Positions 53,397 through 64,000 of a stretch of DNA of 64,000 nt are shown one piece after another; within the stretch, counting starts at the first letter, position 1, and every line of letters starts with the position of its first letter. Source of the DNA: Galeopsis tetrahit. Its lineage: Eukaryota; Streptophyta; Magnoliopsida; Lamiales; Lamiaceae. A program made the translations under genes and the position numbers. Under the pieces are notes generated by a model. The model made no database searches. It saw only the letters and a program-made list of their open reading frames with translations, and was not told where the DNA came from. The stretch spans positions 58,172,845-58,236,844 of the forward strand of contig OY776129.1 in the NCBI GenBank assembly GCA_963675135.1, written 5' to 3'.

Positions 53397-55869
53397 CTAA
53401 TTTATTGGTCATCCGTATTAATCAATATCTTGTGAAAAAAGATATCTCTATTATGTATTTTTGTAAAAAATTGAGAAAATATCGTTAAATTTAAAAATAT
53501 ATTATTATTTTTAAACATTTAAAACTTAAATATTTTCATTAATATAAATATCTTCAATCTTGCTGCAAACACGGGAATTAAGTAATGGATAGATTTTTTT
53601 TTAACTATCCACGTCATTTCCACATCTTTACTATTTAAACATATCTATCCATTCTATTTTCACGCACGCTATTACTTTTTAAAATAGATTTTCATACAAT
53701 ATCATCGGTTTGACTTTTGATTTTGATGTTCAACAATTTATTTCATAATTTGAATTTTAATACTATGTGTTAATTTGAAAAATAATTAATGTCGCTAATA
53801 CAATTTCATTACACAACTTTTCATTTTTACTTCTATTTTTTTTTCTAGCAACTCGGTTTCTTCCCTACTTTATTTTTTTATTCAATAATTATCCAGCTAA
53901 ATAAGAGTTAAGTCTTACATGCAACAATAATTTTAATTTTAACTGAAAACATGTAAATTAATATAATTCGTATAAATAATAACTGAAACATAACACTATT
54001 TTTTATTAAAATATGACGAATGCATATAACTATAACTATGAGATCACTTACTAAAATAATACATCACTTTTAATCTCACAAAAAAAATTTGTCTCATTCA
54101 TCTTTTTTCTATTTCCTATATGACATCAACCACCATCCCTTAACAAAATGACTCAATTTTTTTAAACACATTCATTCATCTATCCATCATGACAAATATT
54201 TACTATCCCACTGTCACCTTACTCATATATTGCCTTTAAAACATTTTTAAATAATGATATAATTAATCAATGATATTAAAATAAATATAGTAATTCATAA
54301 AAATATAATACGACAAATCTAGGTAAAAAAAATTAATTAAAAAGTGCAATATTCAATTATTTGAAAAATAGAAAGTGAAATATTCAAATTAAATAATACA
54401 ACATGCCCTTATATCATACATAAAAGAACATTTATAGACTCCATTTTTTAATAGCTGTTTGTAATCTATTTAAACCACAATCTGTCTTGAACGTATTATT
54501 TAATCACACAAAATCACATTGATATATTTGATTTATATTTCTGCTGAATCAGTCTAAAAAAATACTCCGTACTAGTCTTTAGTTTTGAAATTAAGTTTTA
54601 GAAAAAATAAAAAAGCTGCAAAAATAGCTTAGCTTACCTGCCAAAATTGTCAATTCAATTTTCTTTCTGTAGTTCATAACTTTGGACAACTTGAATTTCT
54701 CGCCTATCTATAATAACATGATGTAAATAGTAAGGAGGAATGAGCATTTTGTACTACTTGTACTAAGTGATTTGCTCGAGAGAAAAATCTCGATTATAAT
54801 AATTTAATATTTAACAAAAAAAAAACGAGTACAACAACTGAACAAAGAATATAAGTGCTCAACCTAGGAAAAAAAAGATAGAAACAAATCTAGTATAATC
54901 AGCACAAATAAACAAAGATATGTGTTGCTACGCAATGTCTAAGTCTTCACGCCTTCACGCGTTTGATACAATTATATCTCTCAAAATACGTTAAGGCGGT
55001 CTCATCTCTCAACTCTTCTAAATGAGATGAATGTGTTCACACCTATACCCTTTTCATACCATCTTTTTAATTCCTTAAAATTGTACTTTTTTTTCGTTTT
55101 CTTAAATTGTACCGAGTACACCTCAGATTGAAAACGTAAAATACACATTCAAGTGGCTAGAACAACATTTCTTAAACAAAGTGAATATTTAGGGTAAAAG
55201 ATGGTGAGCAAGGCAACACTAACATTAATCAAACACATGTCAAAATGTTGTTACTCATGCACTCTCTAGTGAAGTAGAGAATGACAACACATGTATGGAA
55301 TGACATACTACATGCCAAAAAAAAGATACTCTTCGGGCAGGTGAAAATGAAATTTTAATCTCGGTAAAAATAACCTCAAAAAACACAGAAAATATGCATC
55401 AATAAATCAAGAATTTCGACTCAAAAATCATGTTTCATTCTTATACTTTGTCAGTTCAAACTCTCGTCCAGACTGATCATCATTACTCCATTACATAAGT
55501 TTGTGTGACATTTAAATAATTATCTAAAAAAAAAAGTTTCAATTTACAACAAAACAAAACATGTAGAAGTAACAAATGTCCATTAAATTAAATTTTTAGA
55601 TGAGTTGAGTGTGGAATATAATGGTAGTCCACGATGATGTCATAAATTTGCAAGGAGTAAGAAGCAACAAAAACAATAAAGTAAGGAATTCAAAATTCAT
55701 CTGAAGAAAAGAATATGATCTCAATTTATTAATAATTATGGAATATGATACGCTTTGTTCTTCATATAGTAGAAACTGAGAATGCAGAAATATTACTAGA
55801 AAAACTTTGCCAACCGTGGAAGGAAGTGTTCGACTCTCAAACATAAGACACACTTAACAATGCAAATGT
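53397..55869. other. AT-rich spacer between the UXS copies
   Basis: About 2.5 kb containing the upstream region of copy 1 and the 3' flank of copy 2. Nothing else is recognised. Part of 55585-55700 recurs near 62605-62770. Confidence 0.5.
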
Positions 55870-58652
55870 TCACGTCCTGGAAATATCGAGTCTCGTACGA
55901 AAATCCTCCTCCATACGAGGAATACCATCACGCAGCTTGATCTTGGGCTCCCACCCTAACAACTCTTTCGCCATACTTATGTTTGGTTTTCTTTGGCGAG
56001 GATCATCCGGGGTGTTCTCCACCGTCACAATTTTCACATTTGGGTTGATCATCTACAATATAATAATGTATAGTTTTGCAATCAAATTGTATGTATGTGT
56101 GTGTGTGTGTTCCAAAATAGATACATCCTACAATCACCATTCTAAAAGATAATGTGACGCGGTTACTTTTCTATGTAAAACCTTGTTTACTGTTAAAACA
56201 AGAGAACATGCAGAAAGTACCTCTTTCACTGTCTCCGCCAGCTCAAGCATTGTAAATTCACCTGAAAGGAAGTTCTTTAGTTTCAGTTATATATGTTATA
56301 CAATGAAATAATTGGTTTTTGGGAGGACGTTTTATATGAATAACGAAAAGGAGTATTAGAAATGTCTTCTAATCAGAATAGAGCAATAATATTGACCTGG
56401 ATTGCCAATGTTGATTGGCCCTGTATGTTCGCCTTCCATCAGTCGAATTAGACCATCAACCTTGTGCAAAAACAATACGATATACAATCAAAAGACCAAT
56501 TATTACGTACTTTTAGTCTAACATCTAAAACAGAAATGTACCATGTCAGAAACATAACAAAAGCTCCTTGTTTGAGTTCCAGGCAACTGAACTGTCAAAG
56601 GTTCGTCTCTGCATGTTTGAATTATTTAAGAAAGTAAATCACATTATAAGCAAAGAAATGACTACACTGACAGATCTGATAAGGCATAAAAAGGGCCATT
56701 TCTGGAGAGAGTGTAACAGAATCAAGCTTCGAATTGTTCATCGAGATTAAAACAATCTGGGAAAAGAATATTACCGTATAGCTTGAGCTATGAAGTTGCT
56801 GACAACCCGACCATCATCAATATTCATCCGGGGCCCATAAGTGTTAAAGATCCTTGCAATTCGTATTTCTGTCCAGCCATTTCATAGTTAAAACACAACC
56901 AATTTGAGTGGTTAAGAAAACTCAACTGTGTTAACATATTAAGTGAAAGAAGGAGAGTTACCAATTCCATGTTGCCTATGGTAATCAAACATCAAAGTTT
57001 CTGCTACCCTTTTGCCCTCATCGTAACAACTCCTAACTCCTGATAAATAATGAGACAAGAGTCATTCATTTGTGCTTTATCTTACACTAATTAAGCAAAG
57101 AAACGTATTAGCATAGGTAAGTCCCATTTTATCAGGTAGAATAGGTTTCACACTCGCAGCAATGTCGATATTACCTATAGGGTTCACATTGCCCCAGTAA
57201 TCCTCTGTCTGAGGATGAATGAGTGGATCACCATAGACCTCGGAGGTTGATGTCAGCAAAATCCTAAAATGTTTGAAGAATAAAATATAAGCATTCACAA
57301 TTTAAAAAAGAAAAAAGAACAGAGGGAGAGAGAAGAAAAGGAAAAAACTTTGATTAGCTGGCGTACCTTGCTCCTACTCGCTTAGCCAGTCCCAACATGT
57401 TTAGCGTACCAATTACATTTGTCTTTATTGTCTGTTGAGCAATATAAATTAAAAACAATTAATTAATGATGTGTTAATGAAGACATTAAGTCATATAAAT
57501 TGTGATGCTTCAGAAAATGCAGTGATAATAAAACAACTGGCCTTCACAGGATTGTATTTGTAAAAAATCGGGGAAGCAGGGCAAGCAAGATGGTAGATCC
57601 GATCAACTTCGAGTAATAAAGTCTCAGTGACATCTGCAAAAGGGATAAGATTATTAAGTAAAAAAAAACATTAGAGAAAATCAAAGTAATAAGAATTGTA
57701 CCATGTCGAATAAGCTCGAATCGTGGATGACCAATCCATTGCTTTAAGTTATCCTTAGAGCCAGTGAAGTAGTTGTCCACAACAACCACCTAAGCAAGTT
57801 TTTTATTCAGATATATTATCGTTTTTCTTACAAATAGTTTTCACACCACACCACACCTAGTGCAAGAAAAAAGGACAGTAAGGAGTTACCTCATTTTTCT
57901 CATTTTCCATGAGTTTATCAACCAAGTGAGAGCCAATAAATCCAGCACCACCAGTCACCAGAATTCTCATGTTTGCCTACCATCAACATGTCAGTTAATC
58001 CACAATCTAAATATCTAATCACATTGACATATATCGGGGGAAATATTGGTGAATATAAGTGAGATATTAAGTATTAGGCAAAAACTCCTATGGCCGGAGT
58101 GAAGCAAACTTAACTATCAGGCAAGACTCATACCAAAAGAAAAAAAAAAAAAAAAAGTTGTATCACATGCATTGTACCACAACTGACGAGTATATGACCA
58201 ATCCAAGATAATAGAAAAACTAAAATTCTAGTAGGAAATAGTAAAATATCTGTAATGAGGGCAAAATCTACTTCATCTCATTATAGATAGATGAAAACCA
58301 AGAACAAATCTTGAGCCAGATCCGATTTCCACTCCAATTGCAATTACAGAAGGTAAGTTTTTTTTAGCTAATCGTCACAATGAAAGTATTCTTCTGTTAA
58401 CTAAGAAGTTAGCTTTGTATTTAATATTCTTCTTATTTACCAGACACAAATACATATAAAATGAAATCGAACATCCCTAATCGTATTCCTGAAGGTATGT
58501 GGGAAGATCATGTAAGATGGATAATAAATATCTAAATAGGGGGAATAAGCTTCAATGGAGATGATTCATACCTGAAAAAATTTAGCTCTTCGCAACGGTG
58601 AAGGCTCAGGAGGTGGCTTATGGGTCCCTTCACTTGATGCTTCCTTAGCCAT
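55870..58652 (-). CDS. UXS: UDP-glucuronate decarboxylase (UDP-xylose synthase), tandem copy 2
   Basis: Same reaction and structure as copy 1. Exons: 58572-58652, 57890-57976, 57702-57789, 57542-57633, 57367-57431, 57175-57263, 56962-57039, 56775-56868, 56542-56608, 56397-56460, 56221-56261 and 55870-56052. They give 342 residues (start MAKEASSEGTHKPPPE, end RTRLDISRT). Rossmann GGAGFIG, TSTSEVYG and YDEGK are kept. Exon borders coincide with copy 1. The intron after exon 4 begins GC (GTGAAG then GCCAGTTG) where copy 1 has GT, so it depends on a GC-AG splice. Differences are mostly silent or conservative (VVVDNYFTGSKDNLKQW against VIVADNYFTGSKENLRQW), suggesting both copies remain under constraint. 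Confidence 0.93.
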
Positions 58653-58677
58653 TCTTTAGATTTATTCTTCAGTTTCT

Positions 58678-59512
58678 CTGCACTCAACACCGATTACATG
58701 AATAACAAGAAAAAGAATACCCATTTCATTCCAAACTAATAATCACACTGTATGCGTTCATCCTACTGATCCCAGAATTTCAGGGACATAAAAAGCCAGA
58801 TAAGAAAGGAAATTCTACATTATCACCATGAGATTTCAATGTGAAACAGCACTCTTCATCTCAGGATTCAAGAGAGTTAAACTAAAATAGAAAAGTATGA
58901 ATCAATTTTCGGACCTAGATTTTATATTTTCTGTTGCAGATTCAAAAGAAAATAAACCTTGAAAACAGCCAAAAATTGAATCTCTACCACAGATTAAGAG
59001 CAACTCAATATGAGAAGTAGATTTACAAACAATCTGTTTAAACTTCCCACTCAAAGAGGAATCAAATCTCTGTAATTAGAATGTTTTATGCGGAAAATGA
59101 AATCTTTGGTACAAATCAAACCCTAATCACATAACATAGTACACAAAATGCCATAAAATCGATGCAACAACACATCAAACATAAAAGAATTAAAGATTTT
59201 ACTGAACAAACCACAATATACGCCATTTGCAGGAAAACAACACATTGGCCCAGATCTTAGTTTCAAAAAAATATAAAAAATTTAAATTGAGCGCTGATCA
59301 CCTATTAAAACACTTGTTCAACTCCAATCGCAAGAAATCGTAGATGTTGGCCTTTATATACTACACACAATCCACTTCATGCAAATCCCACGAATTAAAT
59401 ATAAAAAAAGGGAGTAGATACTACGGAGTATTGAACAAATGAAATTTTACGAACAATAAAAAAGTAAAGTCTCAATAATTGTCACCCAAATGAGGTAATC
59501 TTTCAGCGTACC
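58678..59512 (-). promoter_or_regulatory. Leader intron of UXS copy 2
   Basis: The leader exon ends at 59512 (AACGTCGAAG then GTACGCTGAAAG), and the intron ends TGCAG at about 58678, placed as in copy 1. The intron interior shares stretches with copy 1 such as ACCCATTTCATTCC, so the duplication included it. No clear TATA box was found upstream. Confidence 0.6.
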
Positions 59513-59767
59513 TTCGACGTTACTCCGCACCAAACTATAATTAAGGTGCCAGCCAGGTTGTTATAAATTAGTTCCGATTAATTAACAGCTTATCGATAAT
59601 TCGATATTACTAGTATTAAATTTGAATTCAAATACTCTAGCTATTTCTACATTAAATTGTTAATTCTTATCTTTTTTCTTTTTTTTTTTCATTTTAAAGG
59701 GAGTTGTGCATAAATCTAAATTCCTTAAATTTTGTTAGTGTGAATTTTAAAAAAATTATTGTTTTCA
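59513..59767. other. Upstream flank of UXS copy 2
   Basis: Probable promoter region; no specific element recognised. Confidence 0.4.
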
Positions 59768-60713
59768 TTTTTTCTACGGTAAGACAGGTTTCGCCCTGCC
59801 TTATAGCAAACAATACTTTAAATATCATTGGATCGTTAATCTAACGTATGAAATTTATTTTATATGATCGCCCTACTAATAAAATAAATTAATATATATA
59901 AAATGATAAAAATATCCTTTTAATTTAAAATAAATAAAATTTTAATTAAAAAATATTATATATTTATATATTCATATTAACCTTTCATTTTTAAATTAAA
60001 CCACTTTTAATATAATTAAAACTATAAACGTAATATTCATCAAAATTAATTTTGTTTAAATTAATATATCTAACATTCTCGAATTCTTCTTCTTCTTTGA
60101 ATCATAACCCTAATTTCTAACATTCTCGGATCCAGACGCTGGGATATTGGTTAAAGTTTAAATTCAAATGTCAACTTTGTTCCCCATCGGGCTATCCTTG
60201 TTGGGGGAATTGAATCTAAGATCAGACGGGGCAAACGCCGGATCTCGTTTGGGAAAAGAAGGAGAAAAATACAACGTTCATTGAGAAAAATACAAAGTTT
60301 AATAAACGCCAAATTCTTCAGAGAACATATCAATAATTTTCTTTCCGGTAGCAATGCGTCTGCCGCAATTGAAAGGCTGACTGAGTATACAAGATAATAT
60401 CGTATTTGAGAGATGAGTGGAGGAATCACTTTGATTATCTAATGGTTTTTTTTATTCAATTTGAATTATAATCAAAATAGATATTTTGTTGAGATTATTT
60501 AAAATAAAAGAGGGTTAATTTTGTAAATTTATATGTATTTTTAAAATAATATTATAAGGGTATTCTAGTAATTTTATATTTTTTTAATAAAAAATAAATA
60601 TTTAAAGTAATTGCGAAGGGCGATTGCAATGACAAAGCAAAGTGACGTATCAACTCTCCATTGGACGCCTTTTATAAAATAGGGCGAACCCTCTATCTTA
60701 CGATAGAAAAACC
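59768..60713. mobile_element. Non-autonomous TIR transposon near UXS copy 2
   Basis: The left end TTTCTACGGTAAGACAGG then TTCGCCCT is inverted at the right end (AGGGCGAACC then CTATCTTACGATAGAAA). Imperfect TIRs of about 40 bp enclose 946 bp, AT-rich at the sides. A frame of about 90 codons on the minus strand at 60151-60429 shows no recognised family. The superfamily is uncertain; Mutator-like is possible. Confidence 0.6.
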
Positions 60714-63700
60714 CCAACAATAATATTTCTTGAAACTACTCTACATTATTCTTGAAAGAAATAGAATAATGTCCTCAATGAAATAAGGTTAAAAAAACGA
60801 TTAATTTCAAGGAAAAAAAAAACTCAGCAAAATATGTGCAGCTAAATCCCAAAATGATGCCCCTTTCAATTTTATACATATCAATAAAACATCATTATTG
60901 ATATAAACTTCTAAATATACTTTTATTTATTGAACATTAAAATAATAATCATTCATCAAAATAAAAGTATTTTGAATATGGTTCTAAGAAACCCCCAATC
61001 AATTTCTTCACACAGCCTAACAAATGTGGGCTTGAGCCCAGCCCAACTTTCTTATCCCGAAACAAAATAATAAGCAGGGGAGAATAATTATTCGAACACC
61101 TTACTTTCTATTTATTTTGAAATTTACTTCCTATTTATTAGAATAGTGAGGTATCAAAAGATATCATGATTTTTTTTTTTTAAAGAACATCGATATCAAC
61201 CAAAAGAGTTTGGCGAGAAAAGTAAAATAAAAACTAATATTGTTCACCATCACAAAATATGTTCAAGTTTAAAAAAAAAAACTTTGTCAGGATTTGTTTG
61301 CACAATCAACGTCGAATTTAAAAGTCAAATGTGTCGGACACACAACAAATTTAGAAGGAAAAAAAATAAAAACTTTGAAAAAGAGCAGACATAGCTAAGA
61401 AATTGCACGAAGGCGAGTAAAATTTCACGCTAGAACAAATCCTAGGGAGTGAAGCAAACAATGTGAGAAAATCTCATGTTGCAACAATAAAAGGAAAAAA
61501 AACATCACTAGTCGAGGTTTCCTCCTTTCTAATCATCATCGAGATCCATCTTGTATCAAAAAACCCTTTATGACGTACATAACACATTAAATATTGTTGA
61601 ATGAGTGAGAAATTACACAACAGGTGACAGAAAAAAAACCGAGATAAAAGATATAGTGGTGCATGGAGAATAATTTAAGTTAATTTTGATAAACGGTGGT
61701 GCAGGGAAGCCAACTCTATACTTGTTATGGGTTATAACATAAGAATTCATATAAGACTATCGACGGGGTCAGTACTCAGTTTGATATATATTAAACTTTA
61801 AAATAGAATGAGGATCGTGATCCCTCATTTCCTTAGTTTTTTTTCTCTATTTATTTCAAAATGCGTATTTGGAAGGTGTGGAAAAAAATAAATGAAAATT
61901 GATGAACTAAAAATGAAAGTTATACATAAATAAATATGCAAATTATGTTTATTAAAATTTCAAATGCTCATTCTATTCAATCAATATCATAATATTGAAT
62001 GGAGTATGCATATAACGACGGTGAATCAGGATCTTGTACGTGATGACTGGACTTTTGAAATTGAACATTGAAAGAAAAAAATCAACTTGAAAATTAAACA
62101 CTCTTTGATCGAAAACAAGAAGAAAAGAGTGTATGATTTTACAATTAATAGAGTTCGAATTAATTTAGGTGAGTGACTTACAACAATAAGGATATATAGA
62201 GCTAGTAAATTAAAAACAATTTCTAGTTTATTACTACTACTAGTATACAAAAGCACTCTCCGATAAATCAGGTAAAATCACCTACTATAATTTAACATGC
62301 AGAGAGGGATAAAATTGCATTTATTTAAATTTGTTTGACTATCCGTTTCACGCAAAATTTTGGTGAGACTTTAATGCTTTATTATTGTAAAAAAGAATTC
62401 ACACGACACTACTGTTTAAATAATTATGTGTACAAATTACTATCAAAATAACAAACAAAAAAATCAGCATCAAGAAAAGTAGGCCACATTATTGCCAAGC
62501 ATCTGTTCACAACTATTCACATCTCACTCTTTCACATCATGATCCAATTATGGTATTTAAATTTTTTTGCAAATATTGATCTCTAAATATCATCGATTAA
62601 TTTAATTTGTAGATGGGTTGAGTGTGGAATGCAGTTTAGAATTTATTGTACCATTAATTGTACATTATATATGTGCAGATAAACATTAAATAAATATCCA
62701 AGTTGCGTAAAAAAAGAGTAATTTTATAATCGAAGTCATAAATTTGCAAGATGTAATTGTCAACCAAAGAATAAAGTTTTGTTGGCATGTACTTGAAAAT
62801 AACATTGGAAAGTTATCAGAAGCATTGAAAAAACTGGCTATGTAACAAGAATATACATATATATAGAGTACAAAGTCAATTTGGACCACGTACTAAATTA
62901 GCGACTTCAATTGAATATCATAAAATTATCTTACACAATTAGTTGGGACCATACTTGTTTCTTGTACCACTAAATGTTCAAAAAATTCAACTACTAGAAA
63001 CAAAGGAAGTGTCCATTTACAGACTTTTATGGGAAGGTGATATATAAATTAATCACTTTCACATTTAAAAATACAAAAACTTATCGAGCTATATAGGCAG
63101 ATTTATAGAGTTGACAATCTCATAATTTTAATTTAGGTGAAGAATTTTTTTTTTCCTTAGATGCTTCTAACGTGACATCCTCTCACTGAATGTGTTTCAT
63201 GCGACGAAGAAAAAGGTAAAAGTTATTTCATCAGATATACTGTACATAATACATCCCGTTTTCCGTGAGACTATCATGTGATGTTTGTTTAACTATATAT
63301 TGTTGAGCTTTTGATATTTGAATTTTTAAAATTTCTAAGAATTTAATTATAATCTGTCTCATTAAAAATAAATAATATGACCAAAAACACACAAGTAACA
63401 GATAAAATTAGGGTGAATTAATGAACAAATTAATTTAAGGTGGGCGATTTAATTATTATGATGAATAATGTTAGGTAGTGATAATACAAGACAGAGAGTA
63501 AAGGCCAAAGAGAGGGAGATGACATGCATTTTGGTATAATAATAATATTAATAATAATCTGAAAAATGGATTAGACAGGGGAGTATTGTTATAAGAAAAA
63601 TGATTGGTCCTTAACTTGAAAATATATATTACACTTTTTGACTTCACCCCCTAATATATAATTCCTTTCTATGATAAACTCTGATCTAGAACTCTAGTGT

Positions 63701-63833
63701 GAAGAGTTTGATTTGAATTTCACCTAATTAATTAACTAATTGATTCCAAGACTTTGTGGTGCGATGAAGAGTATATAAATACATATTATACACAACTATA
63801 AATACCATCGTGACACGAGCTTTCACGGTACCT
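60714..63833. other. AT-rich spacer
   Basis: No gene on either strand. At 62605-62770 short stretches (TAGATGGGTTGAGTGTGGAA, GTCATAAATTTGCAAG) match the 3' flank of UXS copy 2 at about 55600-55655. Confidence 0.5.
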
Positions 63834-63938
63834 ATGGATTAGGACACAATCTTTTTTTTTATCGGTAAAAGATATATTATTATTATTGGGTATAAAGGAT
63901 ACCCGAGAAAATCATTGTAATGGATTAGGACACCATCT
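63834..63938 (-). mobile_element. Minute 5'-truncated LINE tail with target-site duplication
   Basis: A 67-bp insert (63853-63919) lies between two 19-bp copies of ATGGATTAGGACAC(A/C)ATCT (63834-63852 and 63920-63938). Its left end TTTTTTTATCGGTAAAAG is, on the other strand, the CTTTTACCGATAAAAAAA tail typical of plant L1-type LINEs. It is thus a retroposed 3' end. Confidence 0.75.
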
Positions 63939-64000
63939 TGATTATGTGAGTATTTGTAAACACTAGTTTATTTTTAAAAACATTTCTTTTTTAAATATAT

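Noticed and set aside
60151..60429. A 92-codon minus-strand frame inside the TIR element
   Set aside because: No recognised domain and a non-conserved setting; treated as chance.

Overview
The window is nuclear DNA of a flowering plant. It is AT-rich and has spliced plant genes with plant-type introns. About half of it or more is transposable elements of plant-specific kinds: Ale-type and Sirevirus-type Copia, CACTA, hAT, Mutator-type and Stowaway MITEs, and L1-type LINE remnants. The gene content (a brassinosteroid CYP85A and cytosolic UXS genes) fits a eudicot. I cannot name the species from sequence alone.

Layout. 1-1547: the 5' part of a brassinosteroid-6-oxidase (CYP85A) gene on the minus strand, running off the left edge. 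1.6-4.1 kb: AT-rich spacer with Stowaway-like MITEs. 4.18-7.71 kb: a structurally complete hAT transposon with an exact 8-bp target duplication; its transposase is broken by one stop codon. 7.96-12.41 kb: an Ale-type Copia retrotransposon on the minus strand, bearing several lesions. Both sit in what looks like the leader and first intron of a lost host gene. 12.4-20.4 kb: degraded, nested transposons, including a foldback Mutator-type MITE with a perfect 9-bp duplication and a three-level LINE / Harbinger-like / Stowaway nest. 20.41-35.85 kb: a young 15.4-kb Sirevirus-type Copia element with 1.65-kb LTRs, gag, pol and an uninterrupted 1594-codon third reading frame of envelope-like position. 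35.9-41.2 kb: minisatellite, a promoter-bearing LTR-like stretch, a MITE and a fragment of a plant-mobile-domain gene. 41.23-49.51 kb: an 8.3-kb CACTA element with two spliced transposase-type genes, the second lacking its catalytic core, plus a third non-coding spliced-looking unit. 50.4-59.5 kb: two intact tandem UDP-glucuronate decarboxylase (UXS) genes on the minus strand. 59.5-64 kb: AT-rich spacer with a TIR element and a minute LINE tail insertion.

The three host genes are metabolic. CYP85A makes castasterone, and the two UXS copies make UDP-xylose for cell-wall polymers. Nothing links them in one pathway; they are neighbours separated by transposons. The UXS pair is a tandem duplication that includes the leader intron. 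The most unusual objects are the giant third ORF of the Sirevirus with its own leader-like upstream sequence, the core-deleted CACTA with three motif clusters besides its left end, and the GC splice donor in one UXS copy.
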